Source: Pseudeuparius sepicola
Taxonomy: Eukaryota; Arthropoda; Insecta; Coleoptera; Anthribidae
Direction: 5' to 3'
Length of the DNA: 64,000 bases
Assembly: GCA_963920635.1 (NCBI GenBank)
Contig: OY987302.1
Coordinates: forward strand, 46,007,500 to 46,071,499
Shown: positions 33,655 to 45,300 of the stretch, one piece after another
How the letters are laid out: every line of letters begins with the position of its first letter
Numbering within the stretch: the first letter of the stretch is position 1
Made by a program: the position numbers and the translations under genes
The notes under the pieces: generated by a model
What the model was told of the DNA's origin: nothing
Database searches by the model: none
The model's input: the letters and a program-made list of their open reading frames with translations, nothing else

Positions 33655-33842
33655 CTCAAGATTTTAAAGATTTTAGGATTTCTCGAGATTTAGGGATTTG
33701 GAGAGATTTCTGGGATTTTTAGAGATTTTAAGGATTATTGTAGATTTTTGAGAATTTGGCAAAGATTTTAGGGATTCTGTGAGATTTCACGGATTTTCGG
33801 CAAAGTGTACACCAGATTTCTTGAGTGTCACACCCCTCGAGT
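33655..33842. repeat. GATTT-rich repeat with inverted end gagtgtcacacccctcg
   Basis: An array of degenerate gattttagagattt words is followed by gtgtacaccagatttcttga and gtgtcacacccctcg. This end is the inverse of the one at 23215. The 10.6 kb between them contains the THAP exons and the pogo transposon. Confidence 0.6.
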
Positions 33843-34597
33843 TTTTAATAATATATCAGTCAACGGTTATATATTTTATTTCTGACCGGGATATTATAAG
33901 CTTATATCGTCATAGTTACGCTATCAATAAAGAGGGTCATAACTCCCTTGGGACATTATATATTCTATAATTCCCTCTACCTTTCACAAGTAAAAATAAA
34001 ATAAAAAAATGCTAATATACATATATATGTACATATTTATGAAATGAAAACTGAACATCGGTAATTAAAGCCCTTATAATATAAACATTTTTTCCGTTTT
34101 AAAAATGAACAATATTTTATTGAAATCGGTCAGAAATAAAATTATCTATGTACCACGGGAATTAATGGGCCTTAATAACCTCCGGCAATTGCTGTCCCGG
34201 AGGCCCTCGGGACGCAAACTTTGCCATCGGTAATTAAGGCCCTGATAATTCCCTTGCTAAAAAAGCTATTTGGAATGGTAATTTTTTTCTCTATTAAAAA
34301 ATGCAAAAATGTAAAAAATAACTTTTTTCATCGGTTACTCTTAAACCATTGACTTAAAAAAAAAATGTAATAGCAGCATTGGATTCTACGTAAAAAAAAG
34401 TGCTTTAGGAATGTTTTACAGAAACACAAAATTTTTAACCCGAAAAAGTTACGGCCACTTTTGGAAAAAGCACATTTTTTAAAAACGCCCTGTAACTCAA
34501 TAACGGTGACAGATATCGATTTGCTGCTTTGGCCATTAAGTTTATCATAAAAAATGAGCCTCAGACACCGATATCAGTTTTCGTCTATCTATCTATC

Positions 34598-34860
34598 AAA
34601 AATTTAGTACACACATCTCTGTCTTCATTTTAATCATAAGATCTTAAAAGCAAATGCACTGGAATTATTATATTTCCCAAGGTTTTCATAACCTATAAAA
34701 CCAAACACTGCTTTTAAGATCTTATGATTAAAATGAAGACAGAGATGTTTGTACTAAATTTTTGCCAGATAAAATGTTATTAGATTTTATGCTATACAAC
34801 TTAAAAAAATACGAAATCTAACGTCACTTTCGCTGTCGGCAACCCCCTCTTAAAATTAGG
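34598..34860. repeat. Truncated copy of the palindromic MITE at 18930-19275
   Basis: Shares the centre taatcataagatcttaaaag ... taagatcttatgattaaaat and the right arm through gctatacaacttaaaaaaat and tctaacgtcactttcgctgt cggcaacccc. The outer left arm is absent. Confidence 0.75.
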
Positions 34861-34934
34861 AGTTTCCCTTTAAAAGTGTCCAATTTGGCCCACCCTGTAC
34901 ACGTGGTAGGTTTAAGTTGAGAAAATTTTTGTAT

Positions 34935-35130
34935 GTACGAGTATCGTGTAAAATTCTTTTATTGAAAGTGCATAGCAGAGCGCTTTCGGCTATAGAATCA
35001 TCATCAGTGCTGGTTATTTTTCCTACAAATAACCCCTTTTCAATTCACTTTCAGATGGCACTGATGATGGTTCATTAGCCGAAAGCGATATGCTATGCAC
35101 ATTTAATAAAATAATTTTACACGCTACATA
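34935..35130. mobile_element. Palindromic MITE, ~190 bp
   Basis: taaaattcttttattgaaag, tgcatagca and gctttcggctat with atcatcagtgc are mirrored by gcactgatgatgg, tagccgaaagcgatatgcta and taaaataattttac. No coding. Confidence 0.7.
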
Positions 35131-36650
35131 CAACAATTTTCCCAACTTAACAAGATAATGTCCCTAGAGTCGACTGAAAAACCCTTTAGCATTATAAAAT
35201 AATCGTTTTCAATCAATCGGATTCATTTCAATCCGATTTAGTTGCCGAAAGATAAACGTAGTCTATTAAATAAAAAAAGAATAGCAACTAACCCTCGCTT
35301 CCACTTACTAATCTGGATAGTCGTTGTCGTTAGTGCAATTCTGGTGCAGTTTAAAAGGGGAATAACCTCAATTGTCTCAAAAGACACCAACCATTACCAT
35401 TTACAACTACATACATAAATAGGCAAGGCGCCTTTCCTCATCTGCAAGGTGCGGGAAATTTTGAACAACTTTCCTGAATAAAATTTTCGCGTATCTTGCA
35501 CAGCCCTTTTTAAAAAAATTACTATGAAAACGTACTTAAAAATTCTTAAAACATAGCTAAAGTGTAACGCATAACAATTATCTAGATCATGACATTACAA
35601 TTTTCTAAACTTTCTAATTAGTTACATGTGACTTGCATAAGTTTTGACTACAGTGTGCTCTATCAGTCAAAGAGAACTTGCCTCGTCTTTATGAACTTAT
35701 TTTAAAGTTACTAGACGGTTAGTTGCAAGACTCTCGTTTTTGGGGGTAAACTTGAAGTGTAATGTTCAATATCTCTTGAAACTTCTTGCTTTCTTGAAGT
35801 ATGTATACATATTTCTTTATTAATCAATCATGTATCTTAGAGGAAAAGACTGCACAAGGGAGCTACACAAGATTGCAAAGATTGCAATAAGTAACACACT
35901 AGGAATATGTGCAAATTAGTTCACCAAAACTCCAGAGTTGAGGAAGTAGCCATACTATGCATTAGAGAGATTGAATTATGTTCTCAAAATATTCAGCACC
36001 GAATACAAATTGTCAATAACTATTCAGTTATTTGATCATAGGAGGGATTTTGGTAAAATGTCATACCTAGATAGAATTAAATAATAAACTGATATAAGAA
36101 TAAGAATAAGTGCGAAGACAGCTTATTTGAACTAAAGGTTGTTCATAATTAATAATCACGAATCTATTCCAAAATTAAAATCAGTCGACTGATTGCGTTC
36201 AAACCTATCATAAATATAATTTTTAGTTCTCAATGATAAATAATATTCGCTCCCATCGAAAGTAGGACTATGCCTACAAAAAGTAAGTTCCAACTCCAAG
36301 CAATTTAAATGACAACGTGCACCATCTATGTGGCAAACTAAACTCATAAAACAATTTGTATCCTGCTATCCGTTCGTTCAACAAAACTTTTCTTCATATA
36401 TAAATAAGCTTTTAGAGAAATACAAACTTCCCTCTGACTACAATAAATAATAATGGATAGTTGCTTTAATATTGAGAAGATAGTGTTATTGAAAAAAATA
36501 TATACCTCAAAATGCATATTTCTGAATTTATCGAGGGTGATAGATTTTCGCCAATCCTGTAAGTAGGTACCCTAAAAGCCCAGCTAAATGCACGAAACCG
36601 CCATAATAGGATAGAAAGGCTCATTGAGTAAACCGAGCCGTTCTAATTTG
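35131..36650. other. No gene recognised
   Basis: AT-rich sequence between the last MITE and the mannosidase relic. No ORF with recognisable motifs on either strand and no clear repeats beyond short AT-rich words. Confidence 0.4.
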
Positions 36651-36654
36651 TTAG

Positions 36655-36862
36655 TAGACTGGTATTGGTCTGCTCAACAAGGCAGTTGAATTCCGCGTAC
36701 AAATCCACCTGCGCAAATTCGCATTACTTGGCTAACCCATTCATTAAACGTCTGGCGCAATTCGATTGGTACGGTCCAGTGTAGATCGTGCGATTTGCTT
36801 TGTCGTCCATTAAACTGATTGAACCGTTTGGTTCTGTCTAAAGACGGATTCTCTAGCTAAGG
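36655..36862 (-). pseudogene. Fourth lysosomal alpha-mannosidase: single decayed exon
   Basis: The minus strand reads ESVFR, then DDKANRTIYTGP, then (one frame over) [13 protein letters not shown], then EFNCLV and a damaged copy of the GPIPDE exon end (accaataccag). This aligns with the exons at 8991-9322, 38439-38764 and 43615-43937 ([35 protein letters not shown]). At least two indels break the frame and TGA follows the LPC codons. No other exon of this copy was found nearby. It lies 400 bp downstream of copy B, in the same orientation. Confidence 0.8.
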
Positions 36863-37026
36863 GATTTCTGATTAAGACCCGGCAAATTTTAGATTTAGTA
36901 GATTCCATAACTTGATAGAAAAATGTTAAGTTAAATTCGTTTCCAAACTGCGAAAAATATCTACCTCCCGAATTCAAATTTGCATCTCCAATATTCAGAT
37001 AAACGGAATTGAACTTCTCTAAAATA

Positions 37027-37233
37027 CACTCAGGTGCAAAAAAACTGGGCCACCTCATATTTTTTCAAAATCGGTTGTATTTTTTCATATTTTTAAACTT
37101 GATTTTTTATTGATATAAAGGACTTCCTATTTTGTTTTAATAAGCAGTAACATAAATAAAGGAAATTTGTTGTTCATTTAAAACGTGGATACGAAAATAT
37201 ATTAGATGGCCCGGTTTTTTTTGCACCTGAGTG
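37027..37233. mobile_element. Tc1/mariner-type MITE beside the 3' end of mannosidase B
   Basis: The ends CACTCAGGTGCAAAAAAACT and (opposite strand) CACTCAGGTGCAAAAAAAAC, continuing into GGGCC, are inverted repeats flanked by TA on both sides (37025-37026 and 37234-37235). 207 bp, no ORF. It sits 34 bp past the stop codon of copy B, so the mRNA 3' end may lie in or before it. Confidence 0.85.
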
Positions 37234-37267
37234 TATAATAAAAGAAACAATTAAATATTGATACAGT

Positions 37268-40200
37268 TTATTGAAAAAGTTCAACTTCTGCTACAAACGT
37301 TCTTATTTGCATAGGATTTAATGTAATTTTCAAATTTTCTATATCATCTGTAGCATCCAAAGACGATGTATTCACACTCAAACTGCCAGATTCATCGAAA
37401 TATAATCTCTGATTTTCATTTAACCATTGATTGCCACCAAGTGTTGTTTCCTTTACTGAAATTATTTTAAATGTAGAGAAAAGATCCTAAAATATAACAA
37501 ATTTATAAAATTATTATCAAATATTTCACTCCGAAGTGTTACGTTTAAATCGATAACAGCAGACTGTGAAAATGTTGGATCCTCACCAATTTCAAAAATA
37601 TGCTCTAATCTTAATAAGAAGCTTGACTGCTTCCATGGTTCTAGTGTTAAAATTTGAACATTTTCTGGCAAGGGACGTGTTAAACCAGTAAACTAAAACA
37701 TTACACAATAGCACAATTCTTCTTATTACTTCAGATAACTACATACGTATAATACATGGTCTTTCTTGTATTCTTCACACGTTTGTCCCTTAACAGACGA
37801 CAAGAAAGTCCATGCGTCAAGTAATTTTCTTTGAGCGATATCTTTCTCACTGGCGGCTATAGTTGCAGCTGTAACATAAAATGTAATAGGGGTAACAAAA
37901 CTAGACAAAAGGCCATAGGCTTGTACCGCTGGTATCATACAAAGTGTTTCCTAGTACCAAAAAATGAGAACCTCTTGCTACTATTCCCTTGCCAAATGCT
38001 TGTTCCTGTAGAGTTTCTCCAAAAGCATCGCCGCCCAAGCAAGAACGGTGGATCTGTAGGTAAAATTAATGAGTTGGTGTACTTATATTTTGTAATCGTC
38101 ATACCATCAGCTCTATTTCCCCGTCGACGAGACTAGATCCAGCTTGCGACCTATCCGTTAGAATGGACAACTCTAATTTATTTTCTTCGTCCCTAAGCAC
38201 TATTTTTGAAGTTACTGGATAATAGTTACCGGAAATTTCTTCTATTAAATGCAAATCCCAAGTTGGACGGAAATCTTTTATCCTCTCCAACAATTCTCTT
38301 CCGTTTGAATCGGTGTAAAATGTGGAATTTGTTTTCAGCTTTGTGTTGAAACGGGAAATAACTTCTTTACCATATTGACTACAATTATTATTAAAAAAGA
38401 GCATAAGTATATATGTAACAAAAATATTTTGTATTTACTCATCTGGAATTGGTCCCACCAGCCAACTGAATTCAATGTAAGGCTCATCAGCATAAACTCT
38501 AACAATCTGACTGACCCATTCGTTGAATACTTGATGAATTTCCGTTACTACGGGTCCGTCGTAGATATTATATTCCGCCGATTGGCTAATCACATTGCTT
38601 GGTCCTATAGGCCTGAACACGTATGCACCTGATTCAGTTGAATAGCCTTCACCTTCTGGTACCACATATCCTTGATAGTAGGCAAATTCTTGTGTAACGG
38701 GGATGGAGATATTGTTCATAGTTACTTGTGAAATTAAGCCGGTAGTCTCGTCGATTAGAATACCCTGTAACAAAAAATATTATCGAAGGAACTATATTAA
38801 TAACATATTTCAGCTAAGAGCGATTTACGATTTGTAATGCATCTCAATAATTTTTAGTTCAGTTGTTTTATATTTTTCCTACCTTGCCTTTTGGTACAGT
38901 TCTAATAGGTTCAACAATGCTGTATCCATCAGTCTTTTCGATATAAAATGATTTGAATCCTAAAGGAGGAATGTCCTTAGCCGCAAATATCAAATCAACC
39001 GTTGCTTCACTTTCTCTTCCAGGTATTTTTTGAACCTCTGCAGGAATTGGTTGAAGCTGACTGACCACATTTTCGCCTATGAAAATATAATTCTAAGCGT
39101 TAGTCACTTTGTTTGTTAATGCTTGTACCTACCATTATAATCTTTCACAGAGTACTGAGTACCCAACACAGGTAACCTAACCACCTTTGAAACTGGTCTA
39201 CTTAGTGGGTTATATACAGTTACTATAAATCTGTCCTGAGATTCGGTAAATGCGCATTGACTAATATTAACCAGTCTACAGGTCGAAAATGATGTATCTT
39301 GCTTAGATTCTAAGTCAAGTTTATCAGAAGCACTCAATTTTCTAAAAATAGTTTATCCTTTTATAACTTCCTTCGGGATCATTTAGGATTTATTGTACCT
39401 TAATGCTTCAAATGCGACTTCTTCACAGTAAGTCATTCCCAATGCCAACATTCTGGAGTAATCTTCTGCAACAGCTTGCTTCTCAGTTCCAGTGATAGCA
39501 TCATGATGTTGAATCGCTCCCATAGCTTCTCTGAGGTAATCTATATTTGGGTTGGGATTTATATCGGTCAGAGAGGAAAGCTGCTTACAAACCTACAAAA
39601 TGCAAATGATTTTTAAAGAAGATATTTTTTTGAGTTGCGGGGAGAATGTGGTTGTTATTTAATTTAAGCCTGTTCTGAATATTGTATTGCATTTAGAAAA
39701 AAAATATTCTTATAACATTAGATAAAAAATATATATACTTCAATATGGGATATGTGCTGAGAGTGCATAAAGTGGATACTTAATATATTATCTTAATACT
39801 ATCTAGACTTTTTGCATTGTCATTTTCCTTACTTGTAACAAGTTATTGCCCTCCCTTTCGAATTTTTTCTTGGTTGGTCTTGATGTGAAATACCCCGTCA
39901 AAAATGCATGTTCTCCATCAGCAAATGGAAGGAAATCATCAGATTTAATTGACCAATTTACTTTTCCTTTCGTTTCATCATAAACCGCCTTAATGTAACA
40001 AGAAGGAGTAGAGTAGACAAGATTGTACTTTGATCCATATTCTTGTCTTGCGTTGATGTATCTAAAAAGGTTTATTATTTATCATTTTTTTAAATATTTG
40101 TACGTACTTTATAAGTTTGTCGATGTTTTTGTACCACATTTCTGCATTTTGATAAGTAAAATCATCGCCCATAGTAATCAAAACATTGTTAGTAGAAACT

Positions 40201-41473
40201 CTAGAGGAAATATCATCAAGGAAAGATATAAAGTCATCGATTCTTCTTTCTACATTATTATCTGGACTCTTAGGATCGTCAATAATAGGTTCATCGTTGC
40301 AGTTGATATCAAAGCAGAAGCCTGAAGGGGGATTGTAATGCTTGGGTAGAACAGAAGTAAAAATACTACTTTCTAGTCCTAAAAACGAAAATTTAGTGTT
40401 GGAATCGAATCGTTATTAATTATGCATTACCTAAGTTTGCACTAGACCTCCATACCATTTCCAGTGTCTTAGTTTCACGTCTGTGGTCAAAATCTTGATA
40501 ATCAATTCTATTAAGAAGAAACGCATCATATCCGAGTAAAGCGAAAATATATGCCATTCCTTTACTGTGACCAAACGGATCTATTTGCCAGCCGGTTTTT
40601 GGTCTACCACATTCGCCAAATGAATCGTTCAGTTTCCTTTGTGTGTGCATGAAAAATCATTTCAGCAGTGAATATGATTTGTTTCAATTTACTGTTCATA
40701 CAAGCAAATCGAATACAAAACAGGGTCACATTTACAAAACTGTTTCACCTACACCTTACGCGGTTAGGTTAACTTTATAATGATTATAACTTTTTATGGA
40801 AATTAGAAAAACAAAAATTCTAATTTACCTTAATCCCCATGTCATTTGATCAATTAAAGATTGATAGTTGGTTGCACCTTCGTCGTTCATAGACCAGCCC
40901 CCACCAGCAAATTCCAGCTGTCCATCATTGACAAATTTTCGCGCAAGTTCTTTCTGTTCATCGTTTTGTTCTAACCACCACTTCCAGAAGAAAGCTGTTT
41001 CCACATAAGTAAATCTAAAAGTTACTTTCCTCTATATTCTGGAAATCATAGTACATACTACCCACTTTCGATTCTCGTTTCTCTTAAGGGAATCAATAAC
41101 GGTATCTAAAATATACTGGACTCCGGCTTTCTGTACATCGTTCTTAGCTATTAGTAATTTGGTGAATGAGTACAAAGAATTATTTCTATTTACTATGGTT
41201 ACGTACCACCGTAGTAATATTGATCAACAGTTTTCAACCAACCGACGTCATCGTGTGTATGAGGTATAAGATGAACATTTATGTAACCATCTTGGACAGG
41301 ATTACACGACTGAAATTGGGAATCTTGTACGAAAAATCCTAAGCGACTTAAACAAAGGTAGTAATTGTACTCACATCATATCCGCACTTTATACCATCTC
41401 TAACAATTGGTAAAACATTTGTACACACAACGCTTTCAAGTAGCAAGAACACTACTTTTGCGAAACTCCGCAT
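37268..41473 (-). CDS. Lysosomal alpha-mannosidase, copy B (GH38), 16 exons
   Basis: Exons: 41375-41473, 41207-41309, 41066-41147, 40829-41014, 40431-40636, 40108-40378, 39833-40061, 39399-39592, 39133-39341, 38883-39076, 38439-38764, 38105-38378, 37927-38053, 37747-37868, 37543-37692, 37268-37486. They join in frame to 996 residues. [17 protein letters not shown] is a signal peptide; PHTHDDVGW (zinc site), WQIDPFGHS (nucleophile Asp176) and [12 protein letters not shown] (zinc His) are intact. Expected role: lysosomal or secreted exo-alpha-mannosidase for N-glycan breakdown. The intron that separates exons 6 and 7 in copy A is absent (exon 40108-40378 is the exact sum). The variable region before the C-terminal [13 protein letters not shown] is shortest of the three. 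The stop codon overlaps an AATAAA signal (37267-37272). B is closest to C (both [11 protein letters not shown] where A has [11 protein letters not shown]). Confidence 0.94.
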
Positions 41474-41539
41474 TCTGCTATAAATAAATAATATCTGCAA
41501 ACATATTATTTGATTTTCACACTAATATAATTGTATACG

Positions 41540-41552
41540 AAAAGATAACGTT
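41540..41552 (-). promoter_or_regulatory. GATA-type site upstream of mannosidase B
   Basis: aaaagataacg (GATAACG 41544-41550) lies about 70 bp before the ATG. The same word lies upstream of copy C and a near match upstream of copy A. GATA factors control many insect gut genes (established); use here is inferred. No clear TATA box is visible. Confidence 0.35.
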
Positions 41553-42383
41553 TTTTTAATACTTAAATGAAAATGTTTGCTAGTTATCGGGCAATGAATA
41601 ATTCATTTGTAATCAAGAATTACATTGTTTTCAATTTTGCATCTATTCAGAATAAAGGAGCTTTAAAGTAGTTTGTGTGTATTGTTGGACTTTGTAATCA
41701 ATCTTGATCAATATTGAGATAAATAACATGTATAAATATCAAATCAATCATGCATATCTTTTAGTTTAGGGTGGCCCATCCAAGCGGAAAAAGAGTGTTA
41801 CATGGAGAACGGTAAACATAAAACCGTCACTCAAAAAACGAATATGGAATCAAAATTTTGTACTTATACACGGGAGTCAATAAAAAAAGTTGTCGCAAAA
41901 ATGTTTTTTTATAATATAATAAAATCTATGTTTTTACCTATAGATCCATTAGATAACCGTTAAGTAGTATTCCTGAATATTCAGTTTTTTTTTAATAACT
42001 TCCGGTTTTAGTGGAACACCCTTTTCTCGATGAGCAGCCCTGAATGTAGTTTATATAATAGTATAACTTATAATCCAACCATGGCCACAGTATTCTTTTT
42101 TTTCTTGTAAGGGAGTGAAGCCACTCATTATTAAGTATTCGAGGGAACTCTTTAAAGGTTAGCACTGGATACTTAAAGACACATTGTGTTTTTCAGTTTT
42201 ATTATTTATATTGGAAAATATTGATAACTATCGATTGAAAGTTTATAAAAAGTTGGGTATCTAAATACAAATTGGGAGTATTAAATGAACAAGTACAGGA
42301 ATAAGAGCAGTTTTGTATATAATTTGTTCAAAAAATATTGGATCGAAAAAAATTAAACGCGTTTTAAAATTATAATATTATAA
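41553..42383. other. Intergenic region between mannosidases B and C
   Basis: Only about 0.9 kb separates the start of B from the stop of C. AT-rich, with no ORF. It must hold the promoter of B and the 3' end of C. The poly-A signal of C (AATAAA on minus, 42384-42389) is 9 nt after its stop codon. Confidence 0.5.
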
Positions 42384-42397
42384 TTTATTTATATAGT

Positions 42398-45300
42398 CTA
42401 TTTCACAGCTGCAATAAATGTTCTTATTTCCATTGGGTTCAAAGATATTTCTAAGTTATCAATGTCATCTCCTACTCTAGATTCCTTCATATATCTCTCT
42501 GTAGATTTTTTCTTTTGGTCGTTTTTCCTATCTCTAGGATCCTTGTCTATCCTCGACTTTCCTAAATCTTGGCCTTCATCGAAATACAGTCTTTCGTTGT
42601 CGCTTAACCACTGGTTTCCACCCAGAGTGGTTTCTGTCAAGGAAGTTATTTGGAATGTAGCAAAAAGATCCTAGAAATACATCACAATAGACACTACTTC
42701 AAAATAATCTACCCATTGAAGCTATACTTTTAGATCAACTGTAAGAGGCTGGGAAAACTCTGAATCCTCACCATTTTCGAATACATGTTCGAGACGTATC
42801 AAAAAGGTCGATTCTTTCCATGGTTCAAGGGTTAACAAATGAACATTTTGTGGCAGAGGGCGTTTTAGACCTTCAAACTGAAATACAAACGATTATCATA
42901 AATTGACTTCATAATACCATCATATATTAGTGAGTTCTCGATTATGTTGTCACTGTTATAATTGCAGCAATTTATTACCTTAAGAACACTCTCCGCTTTA
43001 ATTTGATCGAAAGACCTTCCATTGGTAGTTGAAAAAAATATCCAGGAATCCAATAGCTTACGTTGGGCTAAATCTTTCTCTAGAGCAGCTAATGATTTTC
43101 CTAAAAAAAATAGCAATATGAGCTACTGCATAATAATTCAATGTGAAGTGTATACCAGAAACGGGATCCGATAAATTTCCATAGATTACATAGTGTGTTC
43201 CCCTCGCTACAATACCTTGACCAAAAGCTTGCTCTTGAAGAGTTTCGCCAAACACGTCATATCCCAAGCAAGCTCTATGCACCATGAGTTCAATTTCTCC
43301 ATCATTAATACTTGATCCGCCCTCAGATCTATCCGTTAATACAGCAAATTCTTCGTTTTGGTCTTCATTTTTAAGTACAATTTTTGACGTAACTGGATAA
43401 TAATTCCCAGCTATGTCCTCTACTAAGTGCACGTCCCATGTTGGGCGGTAGTTCCTAATTCGTTTTAGCATTTCTCTGCCATTCGAGTCGGTGTAGAATG
43501 CCGAATTTGTATTAAATCCTGTTTCGAATACAGAAACTATTTCCTTTCCATGTTGCCCACTGTAAAAACATTACAAGAATAATCGAAATTTGGATTTGTC
43601 TTGCTTTCACTTACTCGTCAGGTATAGGTCCTACAAGCCAATTTAATTCCATAAAATAAAGTTCATCATTATATATTCTCAAAACTTGACTAATATATTC
43701 ATTAAAATCTTGATGTATTTCTGATACTATTGGCCCTTCATATACAGTATTTGTAGGATTTTCGTTAACCCACTGTCTTGGCCCAAGGGGCCTAAAAACA
43801 TAAGCACCTGAGGATGTAGAAGGGTCTTCCTGAGTACCAACAAATCCTTCATAATACGCAAACTTTTGAAATGATGGATAATCACTTAATTCGTCGGAAT
43901 TGAAACCTCTATTTTCAAATAATTTGACACCAGCTACCTGCAACTTCTTTACGTCAATGCATGTCTATCACAAAATATCAGAAGACATACACTCTTAGAA
44001 GGTTGGATAACCTTAAACCCTTCTCTTCTTTCAACATAAAAGGTTTCAAAACCAAGAGGAGGTACATCTTTTGCTCGAAAAACTAATTCATTGTTCGCCG
44101 AACTTTCCCTTCCTGGAATCTTTTGGACTGGACCAGGAATTGGCAAGAGCTGGTTAATTATTTCGTCACCTACAGAAAAATCTCAATGAGATCGATCTAC
44201 GGATATCGATCATGTTGATTTCGAGCCTATCTTTTCTATTTTTACCACTAAAACAGTAACTTACCATCTGAATTTTTGATGGAATACTCTGTACCAACAA
44301 CTGGTAAACGAACTATCTTGTCCACTGTTCTACTTAATGGATTATAAACCGTCACTAGAAAATTATCTTCAGATTCTGTGACATCGCATTGACTTATGTT
44401 TAGTAGTCGGCACGTAGAAAACTGGCCGTCCAATTTAAAGTCGGATTTGAATTTACTACCAGCATTCGCAATGTCACTACAAGAAAATATGTGTAAAAAA
44501 ATTACAAATAATGTATTTCGCTTATACCTTAAGGAATCAGCTACAACTTCTTCACAATTAGTAAATCCAACTGCCAAAAGTCTAGCGCAGTCATCCGCAA
44601 CGGCCTGCTTTTCAGTCCCAGTGATAGCATCGTGATGTTGCATCACTCCCATTGCTTCTCTTAGCGAATCTATCTTAGGATTTGGGTCTACTCCAGTAAG
44701 TGCTGATAGTTGCTTGCATACCTAAGATTAGAAGAATCCACATTCCACAGTGCTCACGTAGTGCTCTATAATTGATTTTACCTGCAAGAAATTGTTTCCT
44801 TCTCTTTCAAATCTTTTTTGAGTTGGCCTGGAAGTAAAGTATCCCGTAAGGAATCCATGTTCTTCGTCAGCGTAAGGGAAGAAGTCATCATGTTTAACAG
44901 GATATTCTAAATTTCCCTTGCCCGCATCGTAAACGGCTTTAACGTAGCACGAAGCAGTGGAATAAAGGAGGTTGTAGTTCGATCCACTTTCTTGCCTTGC
45001 ATTGGTGTACCTAAATATCGAAATTGTACTTTCTGAATACAAGAGAAAAAGTTAGGTTGCAACAAACTACAAACTGTATGCAGGCGTAAATATAATTTTT
45101 GTTCTGTTCGTTGAATCTGATTATTAAAAGTTATTTAATTTCATGCAACCAAATATTCATTTAGGAATACACTAGGTATAAGTGCTTACTTTATTAGTTT
45201 GTCAAGGTTTTTAAACCACATTTCAGCATCTTGATAGTTGAAATCATCGCCCATTGTAATTAACACATTACTTGTAGTTTGACCAGCCATCAAGTAATCC

